Below are positions 36,872 to 46,392 of a stretch of 64,000 nt of DNA, piece by piece (within the stretch, counting starts at the first letter, position 1; every line of letters begins with the position of its first letter). The position numbers were made by a program, and so were the translations under genes. Source of the stretch: Pseudomonas sp. Seg1 (GTDB taxonomy: Bacteria > Pseudomonadota > Gammaproteobacteria > Pseudomonadales > Pseudomonadaceae). The notes beneath the pieces are model-generated. The model was not told the DNA's origin. It saw only the letters and a list, made by a program, of their open reading frames with translations, and searched no databases. The stretch is taken from contig NZ_AP021903.1 of NCBI RefSeq assembly GCF_018326005.1, positions 4,763,001 through 4,827,000 of the forward strand. Direction: 5' to 3'.

Positions 36872-37891
36872 TCAATAACGATTGGGCTCCATCTCCAGCT
36901 CGACATTGAAACGTTCGGCAATATCTTTCTGGATGCGTTGCGCCAGATCCAGCAGTTGCAGGCCGGTGGCTGCGCCGTAGTTGACCAGCACCAGCGCCTG
37001 CAATTTATGCACGCCGGCATCGGCCTCACGGAAACCTTTCCAGCCAGCACGCTCGATCAGCCAACCCGCCGCCAGTTTCATCTGCCCATCCGGTTGCGCG
37101 TAGGCGACCAGATCCGGATGCTGCTCCTTGATCTGCGCGACCAGTGCCGCAGACACCAACGGATTCTTGAAGAAGCTGCCGGCATTGCCGAGCACCGCCG
37201 GGTCCGGCAGTTTTTCACTGCGGATGCTGCAGATTGCGCGGCTGACGTCGGTGGGTGTTGGCTGTTCAATGCCCTGCTCGGTCAGGCGCTGACGCACCGG
37301 GCCATATTCCAGATGCAAATGAGCGACGCGGTCGAGCGCAAACCGCACCCGCAGAATCAACCAGCGTCCCGGCTGCTGCTTGAACAGGCTGTCGCGGTAG
37401 GCGAAGTTGCATTCTTCCAGGCTGAAATCACGCAGCTCGCCAGTATGGCGATCCAGCGCGGTAAGCCCGGCGAACACATCCTTGATCTCGACCCCGTAAG
37501 CGCCGATGTTCTGCATCGGCGCGGCGCCGACGGTGCCGGGAATCAGACTTAGGTTTTCCAGACCGGAAAAACCCGACGCCAAGGTGTGCTGCACAAAGGC
37601 ATGCCAAGGTTCGCCGGCCTCGGCTTCGATCACCACGCGACTGCCGTCATCACTGATCACGCGGATTCCGCGAGTGGCCATGCGCAGCACCAGCGCGGGA
37701 ATATCTGCGGTCAGCAGCAAGTTGCTGCCACCGCCGATCACCAGCAATGGCACGTCGTGCGCTGTGGCATAAGCCAGCGCTTCACGTACATCTGCGTCGC
37801 TGTAGGCCTCGGCGAACAGTTGTGCGTTAACGTCGACGCCAAAACTGTTGAACGGTTTCAGCGAAACCTGCGCTTGTACCTGCAAACTCAT
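36872..37891 (-). CDS. murB: UDP-N-acetylenolpyruvoylglucosamine reductase
   Basis: This 339-residue FAD enzyme reduces UDP-GlcNAc-enolpyruvate to UDP-MurNAc with NADPH for peptidoglycan. FAD-binding segments LVIGGGSNLLL and LIPGTVGAAPMQNIGAYGVE, the FAYRDSLFK stretch and the catalytic Ser region GNAGSFFKNPLV identify a type I enzyme. It overlaps the phosphatase gene upstream by ATGA. Confidence 0.95.
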   Translation of the reverse strand: MSLQVQAQVSLKPFNSFGVDVNAQLFAEAYSDADVREALAYATAHDVPLLVIGGGSNLLLTADIPALVLRMATRGIRVISDDGSRVVIEAEAGEPWHAFVQHTLASGFSGLENLSLIPGTVGAAPMQNIGAYGVEIKDVFAGLTALDRHTGELRDFSLEECNFAYRDSLFKQQPGRWLILRVRFALDRVAHLHLEYGPVRQRLTEQGIEQPTPTDVSRAICSIRSEKLPDPAVLGNAGSFFKNPLVSAALVAQIKEQHPDLVAYAQPDGQMKLAAGWLIERAGWKGFREADAGVHKLQALVLVNYGAATGLQLLDLAQRIQKDIAERFNVELEMEPNRY

Positions 37892-38352
37892 AACCGGCCC
37901 TTCACTTCGATCAGCAATTGGTCACACGCCGCTTCAATCAGGTCCAGCACCTGCTCGAAGCCCTGATCACCGTCGTAGTACGGATCCGGCACCTCATCGA
38001 CCAGCCCGGCATAGCGGCGCAGGAACAGATCCAGTTCGGCTTTGCCGGTGGACGGTTGCAGCGCCTTGAGATTGCGCAGGTTGCTGCTGTCCATGGCCAG
38101 AATCAGGTCGTAGCTGGCGAAGTCGGCGCGGCTGACCTGCTGGGCGCGCTGCGCCGACAAATCATAACCGCGCAGTTTGGCCGCAGCCTGACTGCGTTTG
38201 TCCGGTGGATTGCCGACGTGCCAGTCGCCGGTGCCGGCAGAGGCCACTTCGACCTGATCCGCCAGCCCTGCTTCCCGCAGTTTGTGGCGCAATACGCCTT
38301 CGGCGGTGGGCGAACGGCAAATGTTGCCCAGGCACACGAACAGAACGCGCAT
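37888..38352 (-). CDS. Low-molecular-weight protein tyrosine phosphatase
   Basis: This 154-residue enzyme begins [19 protein letters not shown], the CX5R active-site loop (CLGNICRS), and has the DPYYDGDQGFE acid motif. It dephosphorylates tyrosine kinases of capsule or exopolysaccharide systems in relatives; the local partner is unknown. Its start touches the kdsB stop and its stop overlaps the murB start, so kdsB, this gene and murB are probably co-translated. Confidence 0.93.
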   Translation of the reverse strand: MRVLFVCLGNICRSPTAEGVLRHKLREAGLADQVEVASAGTGDWHVGNPPDKRSQAAAKLRGYDLSAQRAQQVSRADFASYDLILAMDSSNLRNLKALQPSTGKAELDLFLRRYAGLVDEVPDPYYDGDQGFEQVLDLIEAACDQLLIEVKGRL

Positions 38353-39116
38353 CAGGCCTCCAGCAGGCGTCGAACGCGCTCAAGGTCTTCGACGGTGTCG
38401 ACGCCGGTTGGCGGCGCGATCAAGGCATCAGCCACATGAATGCGCGCGCCGTGCCACAGGGCTCGCAGTTGCTCGAGGGATTCGGTGTTTTCCAGCCAGC
38501 ACGGCCCCCAGTTGACGAAGTCCTGAAGGAACCCGGCGCGGTAGGCATAAATGCCGATGTGGCGACGGTACGGCACGCCTTCGGGCAATTGCTCTTGGCT
38601 CTTGGCGAACGCGTCGCGAGCCCACGGCAAGGTGGCTCGGCTGAAAGTCAGCGCCAGCCCATTGATGTCGCTGACGACCTTGACCACGTTCGGGTTGAAC
38701 AGGGTTTCCACATCTTCGATCGGCTCGGCCAGGGTGGCCATGCGCGCTTCAGTGTGGGCGGCCAGATTGGCGGCGACCTGATCGATCACGCTCGGCGGGA
38801 TCAGCGGCTCATCGCCCTGCACGTTGACCACGATCGCGTCGGGCTCAAGGCCCAGTTTCGCCGCAACTTCAGCCAGACGATCGGTGCCGGAGTTGTGATC
38901 TTCACGGGTCAGCACCACTTCGGCGCCAAAGGCCTTGCAGGCCTCGACAATGCGCGCATCGTCAGTCGCAACCACCACGCGGGCGGCGCTGCTTTTGCTC
39001 GCCTGTTCCCAGACGTGCTGGATCATCGGTTTGCCGGCGATGTCCAGTAGCGGCTTGCCCGGCAGGCGGGTCGAGGCGAAACGCGACGGAATGACAACGG
39101 TGAAGGCAGTGGTCAT
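38352..39116 (-). CDS. kdsB: CMP-KDO synthetase (3-deoxy-manno-octulosonate cytidylyltransferase)
   Basis: This 254-residue enzyme activates KDO with CTP for lipopolysaccharide core. It opens [20 protein letters not shown] and has [13 protein letters not shown] with the metal Asp and [15 protein letters not shown], typical of KdsB. It overlaps the small Trm112-like gene by four bases. Confidence 0.95.
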   Translation of the reverse strand: MTTAFTVVIPSRFASTRLPGKPLLDIAGKPMIQHVWEQASKSSAARVVVATDDARIVEACKAFGAEVVLTREDHNSGTDRLAEVAAKLGLEPDAIVVNVQGDEPLIPPSVIDQVAANLAAHTEARMATLAEPIEDVETLFNPNVVKVVSDINGLALTFSRATLPWARDAFAKSQEQLPEGVPYRRHIGIYAYRAGFLQDFVNWGPCWLENTESLEQLRALWHGARIHVADALIAPPTGVDTVEDLERVRRLLEA

Positions 39117-39298
39117 TTATCCAGACGCTCGTCAGTGGTCAGGGTACGGGCCTCGCTTTCGAGCATCACCGGGATGCCGTCACGGATCGGATAGGCCAGG
39201 CCGGCGCCTTTGCTGATCAGCTCGGTCTTGTCGGCGCTGAGCTTGAGCGGGCCTTTGCAGATCGGGCACGCGAGGATGTCGAGCAATTTGGTGTCCAT
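39113..39298 (-). CDS. Trm112/YcaR-family small protein
   Basis: This 61-residue protein ([18 protein letters not shown]...) has a CPxC half zinc motif and a [11 protein letters not shown] segment. It is the YcaR family, related to Trm112 methyltransferase partners, conserved between lpxK and kdsB. ATG 39298 has AGGGA at a proper distance, whereas the ATG two codons earlier is too close. The function in bacteria is not settled. Confidence 0.9.
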   Translation of the reverse strand: MDTKLLDILACPICKGPLKLSADKTELISKGAGLAYPIRDGIPVMLESEARTLTTDERLDK

Positions 39299-39320
39299 GA
39301 ACATTCCCTGGATAGAAGAG

Positions 39321-40331
39321 TTAAGGCAAAAGACGATCCGGCAACAGGCGCATCAGCTGTGTGTCGAACCAGGCCACGAAGGCCGGCGACGGCACGGCAT
39401 CGACCGCCAGATACCACCAGTCGGCAGAAGCGAAGACACGGCACTTCACCGCGTCCTTTTCGGTCATCACCACTGGCAATGACGGTGTGAAATTCAAGGC
39501 CTGCACGCTGTATTCGGCGTGGTCGGCAAACGCATGCGGGATTGCTCGCCAGTCTAGCGCTTCGAGGGTATTGAAGAAACGTTGCGGATTGCCGATCCCG
39601 GCCACCGCGTGCACGCTCTGCCCCGGCGCAAAATGCTTGAGCGACTGGCGCTCGCCGCTGCGCAGATTGACCAGCGCCGTGGGTTGCAGACGAAAGGCGA
39701 AACCGTCTTCACGATCAGCCGTCGCGCCATTGAACAGCACGCCGTCGACACTTTGCAGGCGCTCGATCGGCTCGCGCAACGGCCCAGCCGGCAGGCAACG
39801 TTTATTACCGAGGCCACGGGCGGCATCGATCAGCACCAGTTCCAGATCCCGTGCGAGGCGGTAATGCTGCATGCCGTCGTCGGACAGAATCAGATCCAGC
39901 GGTTCGCTGGCGAGCAAGGCTCTGACGGCGGAGCTGCGATCAGGGTCGATCATCAGCGGCACGCCGGTGCGCTGGACGATCAACAGGGGTTCGTCGCCGG
40001 CAATATCAGCGCTCTGCTCGGCCTCCACTCGCCAGGGCAACTGCGGCGGTTTGGCACCGTAGCCACGGCTGACCACGCCGACACGCAAACCGCTGCGGCG
40101 GCAATGCTCGATGAGCCAGAGGATCATCGGCGTCTTGCCAGTACCGCCGACAGTGATGTTGCCGACCACAATGAGCGGCACTGGCGGCTGATAGATCTCG
40201 CCCTGGCCATCAAGAAAGCGCTGTCGTTTGCTCACTACGACGCGGCGATAGAGCATTTCCAGCGGCCGCAGCAGCGCCAGGGCCGGGTGCCCCTGATACC
40301 ACGCGGCGAGCAAACGATCGGACAGGCTCAT
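39321..40331 (-). CDS. lpxK: Tetraacyldisaccharide 4'-kinase
   Basis: This 336-residue membrane-associated kinase phosphorylates the lipid A precursor. It has an atypical P-loop in [19 protein letters not shown] and [20 protein letters not shown], both diagnostic. Its ATG touches the exbD stop. The exbB-exbD-lpxK-ycaR-kdsB order is conserved in Pseudomonas. Confidence 0.95.
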   Translation of the reverse strand: MSLSDRLLAAWYQGHPALALLRPLEMLYRRVVVSKRQRFLDGQGEIYQPPVPLIVVGNITVGGTGKTPMILWLIEHCRRSGLRVGVVSRGYGAKPPQLPWRVEAEQSADIAGDEPLLIVQRTGVPLMIDPDRSSAVRALLASEPLDLILSDDGMQHYRLARDLELVLIDAARGLGNKRCLPAGPLREPIERLQSVDGVLFNGATADREDGFAFRLQPTALVNLRSGERQSLKHFAPGQSVHAVAGIGNPQRFFNTLEALDWRAIPHAFADHAEYSVQALNFTPSLPVVMTEKDAVKCRVFASADWWYLAVDAVPSPAFVAWFDTQLMRLLPDRLLP

Positions 40332-40759
40332 CAGGACTTGGGCGCCGCCTCGACCGTGGTCATGCGCAAATGGCTGAAACCGAGCTTGCCGGCCGCGTCC
40401 ATGGCGGTGATCACCGATTGATGCTGAGTCTTGCCGTCGGCACTGATCGACAACGGCATGTTGGTATCACCGTTGGATTCTTTCTGCATGGCGTCCATCA
40501 GAGTCGCCAGATCGTTTTTCGGCAGAACCTTGTTGTTCACCGAAAACACCCCTTCGGCGCTGATGGCCACGTCGATCTGCTTGAGCTGCTGATCTTCGGC
40601 CGGCGAGCCGCTGACGGCTTCCGGCAGATCAACGCGCAACTGGGTTTCGCGGGTAAACGTAGTGGTCACGACGAAAAACAGCAGCAGGATGAACACCACA
40701 TCGATCAGCGACGCGAGGTTGATGTCGATCGTTTCCCGAGGCTTGCGACGGAATTTCAC
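40331..40759 (-). CDS. exbD: ExbD/TolR-family energy transducer
   Basis: This 142-residue protein has one transmembrane helix near the N terminus with the proton-path Asp in [18 protein letters not shown], then a periplasmic domain. With ExbB it converts proton flow to work on a TonB-type partner; no tonB lies nearby, so it may serve envelope lipid transport beside lpxK, which is inference. It overlaps exbB by four bases. Confidence 0.92.
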   Translation of the reverse strand: MKFRRKPRETIDINLASLIDVVFILLLFFVVTTTFTRETQLRVDLPEAVSGSPAEDQQLKQIDVAISAEGVFSVNNKVLPKNDLATLMDAMQKESNGDTNMPLSISADGKTQHQSVITAMDAAGKLGFSHLRMTTVEAAPKS

Positions 40760-41391
40760 GCGCGGCCCTCAGCCAGATCGACGTCACGGTCGCCCTGCAC
40801 CACTTCAACCAGTTTGATCGCTTCCTGCTCCATGCCCACCACCAACTCGTCGATGCGGCGTTGCAGGAAACGGTGGAAGAACACCGCCGGAATACCGACC
40901 ATCAGGCCTGCGGCTGTGGTGATCAACGCCTTGGAGATACCACCGGCCAGGACCGAAGCATTGGTGGTCATGCCGGAACCGGTGAAGGCGCTGAAAATAT
41001 CGATCATGCCCAGCACCGTACCCAGCAGACCGAGCAACGGTGACATCGCGGCGATGGTGCCCAGAGCATTGACGTAGCGCTCGAGCTCGTGAATGACCCG
41101 AGCGGCGGCCTCTTCGATGCACTCTTTCATGATCTCGCGACCATGCTTGGAGTTGGCCAGACCGGCAGCGAGGATTTCCCCCAGCGGCGAATTGGCGCGC
41201 AACTCCTTGAGTTTTTCTTTATTGAGCTGTTTGTCCTTGATCCAGACCCAGACCTGGCCCAGCAGATGCTCGGGGGTGACGCGACTGGCGCGCAGGGTCC
41301 ACAGGCGCTCGGCGACAATCGCCATGGCCGCGATGGAACTCAGAATGATCGGCAACATCATCCAGCCGCCGGATTTGACCAATTCCCACAC
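40756..41391 (-). CDS. exbB: ExbB/TolQ-family proton channel protein
   Basis: This 211-residue MotA/TolQ/ExbB protein has three transmembrane helices, with ELERYVNALGTIAAMSPLLGLLGTVLGM and a long ISKALITTAAGLMVGIPAVFF helix. The start is GTG at 41391 (VWELVKSGGWMMLP), with AGGGGACT upstream; the longer frame has charged, non-family sequence. The gene pair stands upstream of lpxK. Confidence 0.92.
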   Translation of the reverse strand: MWELVKSGGWMMLPIILSSIAAMAIVAERLWTLRASRVTPEHLLGQVWVWIKDKQLNKEKLKELRANSPLGEILAAGLANSKHGREIMKECIEEAAARVIHELERYVNALGTIAAMSPLLGLLGTVLGMIDIFSAFTGSGMTTNASVLAGGISKALITTAAGLMVGIPAVFFHRFLQRRIDELVVGMEQEAIKLVEVVQGDRDVDLAEGRA

Positions 41392-41491
41392 AGTGACAGT
41401 CCCCTCGAAAAAGTGCGCCACTTTACCATACCGGTTCGCGATCAGGACCCGCCGCGCCGACGACCGTGATGTCGCAGTCGCGCGCGCCCGA

Positions 41492-43726
41492 TCAACGGGC
41501 CAGTGCGGGCGGATCGCGCCAGAAACGCGGCTGCTGGCGCATCGCCCATGGCGCTTTGAAGGTACCCAATTGCAGATGAATGGCACCCTGCTCGGCACTG
41601 TCGTAAATGCGCAGGCCTTGTTTGCGATACCGCGCCAGAACCGTCGGGTGCGGATGGCCGAACGAGTTGCCGTGACCGCGAGAAATCAGCACGGCCTGAG
41701 GTTTCAATGTCTTGAGCAGGGCCATGGATGAGGAACTGCGGCTGCCATGGTGCGGTGCTTGCAGCCATTGCGTTTCAACAGCCAGAGGGCTTTGCAGCAA
41801 AACACGTTCGGCGTGAGTGTCGATATCGCCCGTCAGCAAGAGGCGCTCGCCATTGGCTTCGATCTGCAACACGCAGGAACGCTGGTTGCTGTCATGGGCA
41901 TCTGTCCATTGCCAGAGTTGAAAACTGACACCGTCCCACTGCCATTGCTGGCCACTTTCACACGTTTCGGCGTTCAGTTCAGCAGACAGTCCCGGTGGAT
42001 CGCCGCTGATGACTCTATTCACTTTCAAACCACGCGCCACGGCCAATGCGCCGCCGGCGTGATCGGCATCCGCGTGACTGAGCAGCATAAGGTCAAGTTT
42101 CTCGACATTCAGCTTGCGCAAGGCTGGCAGCACCACGCGCTCACCGAGATCGAAATCCCCGAAACGCGGCCCGGCGTCATAGAGCAAGACGTGGTGACGG
42201 GTACGGACCACAATCGCCAGGCCCTGGCCGACATCGAGTTGCCAGATGTCGGCCAATCCTTCGCCCGGTTTCTCGCGTGGCGGCGCTACCAGTACCAGCA
42301 GCAGGGGCCAGCCCAACGGACGCATCGGCACACCACGCGGCAATAGCAACAGCACGGCGCCGAGGCTGCCAATCAGCAACGCCCACACGGGAATTGACGG
42401 TGCAATCCACGCGGGCCATTGCCCGGCGATCACGGCTAAGCCCTGAAACAACCAATCGATCAAACCACCCGCCAGCCACAGCAGCCATTCGCCGACATAC
42501 GGCACCGGTAACAGCAAAGTCCCGAGCAATGCCGGCGGCAGCACCAGCAGACTGATCCAGGGCACCGCCAACAAATTCGCCAACGGCCCGCTCAGGCTGA
42601 TTGGCAGGTGAAGCGCCAACAACACAGGACAGAGACCGATCGCAATCAGCCACTGCGCTCGCGTCCATGTCTGCCACCAGCGCCATGCCCCGAGGCGCCC
42701 GCCAAAGGTGAAAGTCAGCACCGCCACCGCGGCGAAGGACAACCAGAAACCAGGACGTAGACTGGCCAGCGGATCCAGCAACAGCACGCCGTCGAACGCC
42801 AATAACAGCGGCCACCACGCACCGAGATGGCGAAAGCGCAGGCGCCACAACAGCACCAGGCCGACCATCACGCAGGCGCGTCGCACCGGCACATCGAACC
42901 CGGCGAGCAGCCCGTAACCGAGCGCCGCCGCGAATGCCAGACCACAAGCCCATGGCAGCCACGGCCAGCGCAGCGGCCACAGCCCATAACGGGCAAGACC
43001 TGCGACCAGCAAGTACATCAGCGCCGCGAGCATCCCGATGTGCTGACCGGAAATGACCAGCAAATGCACGGTGCCGGTGTCTTGCAGAATCTGCCAGTCC
43101 TCGCGACTGAGTCCTGAGCCATCACCCAGCACCAACGCGGCCAGCGCCCCGGCCCGGCCTTGCGCGTCCGCCGTCAACAAGCGCTGGCGAATGCCATCGC
43201 GCCAGGCCCCGCGCGCGGCTGTCAGACGTTCGCCATCCTTGATCGTGCCGGTTGCGCCGATGCGTTGCGCGAGCAGCCAGGCTTCGTAGTCGAACGCATC
43301 AGGATTGAGCAAACCCACCGGGCGTTTGAGTTTGACGGCCAGACGCCAGCGCTCGCCGCTGTTGACCGGCGGCCCGGCGTACCAGGCCAGGCGCATCAAT
43401 GTCGGCAGTTTTTCGTGACGCGAGCGTGCATCTGCCAATTCGAATCGCACCACGCCATCGCTGTGCTGCGGCAGACCGATCACCCGCCCTTCGACCCAGC
43501 GGGTTTCTCCATCCAGCTCAACGGACAACCGGTCATTCAAGGCCCATTGCGCGCTGATACAGGCCCAAGTAAAGCCGAACAGCAAAAACGCCAGCGGGTA
43601 GCTGCGAAACGGCAGCAACATCAAACCCACAACCGGCAGCAACACCATCAACCAGACCGGCGGTAACGCCGACATAAAAACCGGAGCCAGAAGACCGACT
43701 GCCAGCGCCATCATCCCTGTGCGCAT
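41492..43726 (-). CDS. comEC: DNA internalisation-related competence protein ComEC/Rec2
   Basis: This 744-residue protein forms the inner-membrane channel for DNA uptake. After N-terminal hydrophobic segments and a soluble OB-like part comes the Competence domain (ISGQHIGMLAALMYLL) with many membrane helices, and a C-terminal metallo-beta-lactamase-like domain with LLSHADADHAGG and HHGSRSSSS. ATG 43726 follows AAGGACGGGC. The gene appears intact. It diverges from the DUF2062 gene. Confidence 0.93.
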   Translation of the reverse strand: MRTGMMALAVGLLAPVFMSALPPVWLMVLLPVVGLMLLPFRSYPLAFLLFGFTWACISAQWALNDRLSVELDGETRWVEGRVIGLPQHSDGVVRFELADARSRHEKLPTLMRLAWYAGPPVNSGERWRLAVKLKRPVGLLNPDAFDYEAWLLAQRIGATGTIKDGERLTAARGAWRDGIRQRLLTADAQGRAGALAALVLGDGSGLSREDWQILQDTGTVHLLVISGQHIGMLAALMYLLVAGLARYGLWPLRWPWLPWACGLAFAAALGYGLLAGFDVPVRRACVMVGLVLLWRLRFRHLGAWWPLLLAFDGVLLLDPLASLRPGFWLSFAAVAVLTFTFGGRLGAWRWWQTWTRAQWLIAIGLCPVLLALHLPISLSGPLANLLAVPWISLLVLPPALLGTLLLPVPYVGEWLLWLAGGLIDWLFQGLAVIAGQWPAWIAPSIPVWALLIGSLGAVLLLLPRGVPMRPLGWPLLLVLVAPPREKPGEGLADIWQLDVGQGLAIVVRTRHHVLLYDAGPRFGDFDLGERVVLPALRKLNVEKLDLMLLSHADADHAGGALAVARGLKVNRVISGDPPGLSAELNAETCESGQQWQWDGVSFQLWQWTDAHDSNQRSCVLQIEANGERLLLTGDIDTHAERVLLQSPLAVETQWLQAPHHGSRSSSSMALLKTLKPQAVLISRGHGNSFGHPHPTVLARYRKQGLRIYDSAEQGAIHLQLGTFKAPWAMRQQPRFWRDPPALAR

Positions 43727-43862
43727 AAGCCCGTCCTTGAGAGTCCCTGCCTTAGGCATAGCGGGTGTCGGGCACGAGCGTCGTCAACAATTGTCACAAA
43801 GTCTGAATGGGCGGTTCATAGAATCCAGACATACTTGCCGCCTTAACCGACCGAGAAGCCTT

Positions 43863-44381
43863 ATGCCCCGGCGCTTATTCAAACGTTACATGCCCGACCC
43901 GACGAGCATCAGGGAACACAAATCCTTACGCTTTCTCGGCAAGTTGCTGCATGACCCGAACCTCTGGCACCTCAATCGCCACTCGGTTGCCCGTGCGATG
44001 GCGGTCGGATTGTTTGCGGCATTCCTGCCGATTCCGGCGCAGATGCTGGTGGCGGCCGCATTGGCCATCATCGTTCGCGGCAATATGCCGATCGCTGTCA
44101 GCCTGGTGTGGCTGACCAATCCGATCACCATGCCGGCGGTATTTTTCTGTACGTATCAGGCCGGAGCATGGTTGATGGATGTGCCCGCACGGCATCTGCC
44201 GGATGAGCTGACGTGGGAATGGATCAGCGGCGAACTGTCGACGTTGTGGCAACCGTTTTTGTTGGGTTCCGTAGTCGTCGGGCTGGTGCTTGGCGCCCTC
44301 GCCTACTTCGTGGTGATGATGTACTGGCGCTGGTGGGTGGCGCGGCAGTGGGCGCGGCGCAAGAAGAAACGAATGTCTTGA
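43863..44381 (+). CDS. DUF2062 membrane protein
   Basis: This 172-residue protein has a basic N terminus (MPRRLFKRYMP) and hydrophobic stretches (VGLFAAFLPIPAQMLVAAALAII, SLVWLTNPITMPAVFF, GSVVVGLVLGALAYFVVMMYWRWW), with the conserved TNPITM signature of DUF2062. Function is unknown; it is a stable neighbour of comEC in pseudomonads. The GAGAAG upstream is a weak Shine-Dalgarno. A strong hairpin follows the stop. Confidence 0.87.
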   Translation: MPRRLFKRYMPDPTSIREHKSLRFLGKLLHDPNLWHLNRHSVARAMAVGLFAAFLPIPAQMLVAAALAIIVRGNMPIAVSLVWLTNPITMPAVFFCTYQAGAWLMDVPARHLPDELTWEWISGELSTLWQPFLLGSVVVGLVLGALAYFVVMMYWRWWVARQWARRKKKRMS

Positions 44382-44385
44382 ATGC

Positions 44386-44415
44386 AAAACGGCCTCCGCA
44401 ATGGGAGGCCGTTTT
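44386..44415 (+). terminator. Terminator after the DUF2062 gene
   Basis: AAAACGGCCTCC-GCAAT-GGGAGGCCGTTTT begins four bases after the stop. Confidence 0.87.
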
Positions 44416-44436
44416 ACTGTGTGGCGTCTGGTAAGA

Positions 44437-44532
44437 CGCCATCGCGGGCAAGCCCGCTCCCACATGATCCGGGTTGCTCGATTTTTTGTGACCGACACCA
44501 AACCCTGTGGGAGCGGGCTTGCCCGCGATAGC
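44437..44532. repeat. REP pair, GCGGGCTTGCCCGC type
   Basis: CGCCATCGCGGGCAAGCCCGC and an inverted CTGTGGGAGCGGGCTTGCCCG copy lie between two converging genes. This is the only pair of this subtype in the window. Confidence 0.9.
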
Positions 44533-44550
44533 AGCGCCGCGGTTTGGGTA

Positions 44551-45330
44551 TCAGGTACGCATCCCGCGCCCGCTCACCAGCAAGCGCGCGCAGCCGAAAT
44601 ACAACACCACCGTCGCCACCAGCATGAAGGTGATCGCGATACCGATGCGAATATCCGACACGCCCAGAATGCCGTAACGGAAGGCATTGACCATATGCAG
44701 CACCGGGTTGGCCAGCGACACGGTCTGCCAGAACGGTGGCAGCAACGTGATCGAATAGAACACGCCACCCAGATAGGTCAGCGGCGTCAGCACGAAGGTC
44801 GGGATGATCGAGATGTCATCGAAGTTGCGTGCAAACACAGCATTGATGAAGCCCAGCAGCGAGAAGATCGTCGCTGTCAGCACCACCACCAGAATGGTCA
44901 CGCCGAGGTGATGCACCTGCAGATGGGTGAAGAACAGCGACAGAATCGTCACGATCACGCCGACCATCAGGCCACGCAGCACGCCACCACAGACGTAGCC
45001 GATCAATATCGTATGCGGCGACACCGGTGAAACCATCAACTCTTCAATCGAGCGCTGGAACTTGCTGCCGAAGAAACTCGACACCACGTTGCCATAGGAG
45101 TTGGTGATCACCGACATCATGATCAGCCCCGGCACGATGTACTCCATGTAAGTGAAGCCACCCATGTCGCCGATCTGCCGGCCGATCAGGTTGCCGAAGA
45201 TCACGAAGTACAGAACCATGGTGATCGCAGGTGGCAGCAGGGTCTGCGGCCAGATCCGCGTGAAGCGTTTGACCTCACGGTAAACGATGGTCTGGAGCGC
45301 GACGAGATTGGGACGGAATTCGGAACTCAT
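44551..45330 (-). CDS. ABC-2 type exporter permease (YadH-like)
   Basis: This 259-residue protein has six hydrophobic segments of the ABC-2 membrane family (YFVIFGNLIGRQIGDMGGFTYMEYIVPGL, VLTPLTYLGGVFYSITLLPPFWQ). It pairs with the upstream ATPase, overlapping it by four bases. The E. coli homologue YadH is of unknown cargo; drugs, lipids or polysaccharides are all possible. Confidence 0.9.
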   Translation of the reverse strand: MSSEFRPNLVALQTIVYREVKRFTRIWPQTLLPPAITMVLYFVIFGNLIGRQIGDMGGFTYMEYIVPGLIMMSVITNSYGNVVSSFFGSKFQRSIEELMVSPVSPHTILIGYVCGGVLRGLMVGVIVTILSLFFTHLQVHHLGVTILVVVLTATIFSLLGFINAVFARNFDDISIIPTFVLTPLTYLGGVFYSITLLPPFWQTVSLANPVLHMVNAFRYGILGVSDIRIGIAITFMLVATVVLYFGCARLLVSGRGMRT

Positions 45331-46259
45331 ACCGCCACCTTCGACAGATTTTTCTCCACCAGGGACACGAACAGCTCCTCGAGGCGATTGGTTTTGTTGC
45401 GCAGGCTCAGCACTTCGATGTTCTGCAACGCCAACTGACCGAACAACGCGGTAATGCCCATCGACTTGTCGACCTGCACTTCCAGCGTGTGCGCATCCAC
45501 CAGGCGCGACGGATAGCCGACCAGTTGCGGCGCGGTAGCCAGATCACCTTTCAGGTCGAGCAGGAAAGTTTCCATATGCAACTGACCAAGCAGCTGACGC
45601 ATGCTGGTGTTTTCGACAATCGTGCCGTGGTCGATGATGCCGATGTTGCGGCACAGCTGCTCAGCCTCTTCCAGATAGTGCGTGGTGAGAATGATGGTGA
45701 TGCCCTTCTGGTTCAGCTCGGTGAGGAATGTCCACATCGAACGGCGCAATTCGATGTCCACCCCGGCAGTCGGTTCGTCGAGGATCAGCAGGCGCGGTTC
45801 ATGCACCAGTGCACGGGCGATCATCAGCCGCCGCTTCATGCCGCCGGACAGCGACCGTGACGGCACATCACGCTTGTCCCACAGGCCCAACTGAGTCAGG
45901 TACTGCTCGGCGCGTTCCTTGGCGATCTTCGCCGGAATGCCGTAGTAACCGGCCTGGGTCACGACGATGTCGAAGGTCTTTTCGAACTGATTGAAGTTGA
46001 ATTCCTGGGGCACCACGCCGATCGAGCGCTTGAGCGCTGCCGGATTTTTGTCCAGGTCATTGCCGAAGATATTCACCGTGCCGCTGGTCTTGTTGACCAG
46101 GGTGGAGAGAATGCCGATGGTCGTGGATTTGCCGGCACCGTTGGGGCCGAGCAAGGCGAAAAAGTCACCTTCGGCGACGTCCAGATCGATACCACTCAAG
46201 GCCTGGAACCCGTTGCCGTAGGTTTTGGTTAGCTGCCGGATGGACAGAGCGGAACTCAT
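45327..46259 (-). CDS. ABC exporter ATP-binding protein (YadG-like)
   Basis: This 310-residue ATPase has Walker A GPNGAGKST, a Q-loop VVPQEFNFNQFE, signature RSLSGGMKRRL, and Walker B LLILDEPTAGVD. The C-terminal 80 residues are the extension usual in ABC-2 exporter ATPases. ATG 46259 (MSSALSIRQ) gives a length like E. coli YadG; an ATG six codons earlier is possible. Neither has a strong Shine-Dalgarno. Confidence 0.9.
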   Translation of the reverse strand: MSSALSIRQLTKTYGNGFQALSGIDLDVAEGDFFALLGPNGAGKSTTIGILSTLVNKTSGTVNIFGNDLDKNPAALKRSIGVVPQEFNFNQFEKTFDIVVTQAGYYGIPAKIAKERAEQYLTQLGLWDKRDVPSRSLSGGMKRRLMIARALVHEPRLLILDEPTAGVDIELRRSMWTFLTELNQKGITIILTTHYLEEAEQLCRNIGIIDHGTIVENTSMRQLLGQLHMETFLLDLKGDLATAPQLVGYPSRLVDAHTLEVQVDKSMGITALFGQLALQNIEVLSLRNKTNRLEELFVSLVEKNLSKVAV

Positions 46260-46392
46260 ATCTGATTTACGCACCATGAAGGAAAGGAAGGGATAAACAA
46301 GGGCGGGCGGCGAGGGATGCAACCGCGGCGCATGAACGCAATGGTGCTTGGCCTCGCCACACAAGTACAGTCAAGTGTGTCGATAGTTATTA

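Noticed and set aside
44437..44532. REP pair as the terminator of the DUF2062 or YadH gene
   Set aside because: A clear intrinsic terminator lies at 44386-44415, and the REP hairpins lack T tracts.
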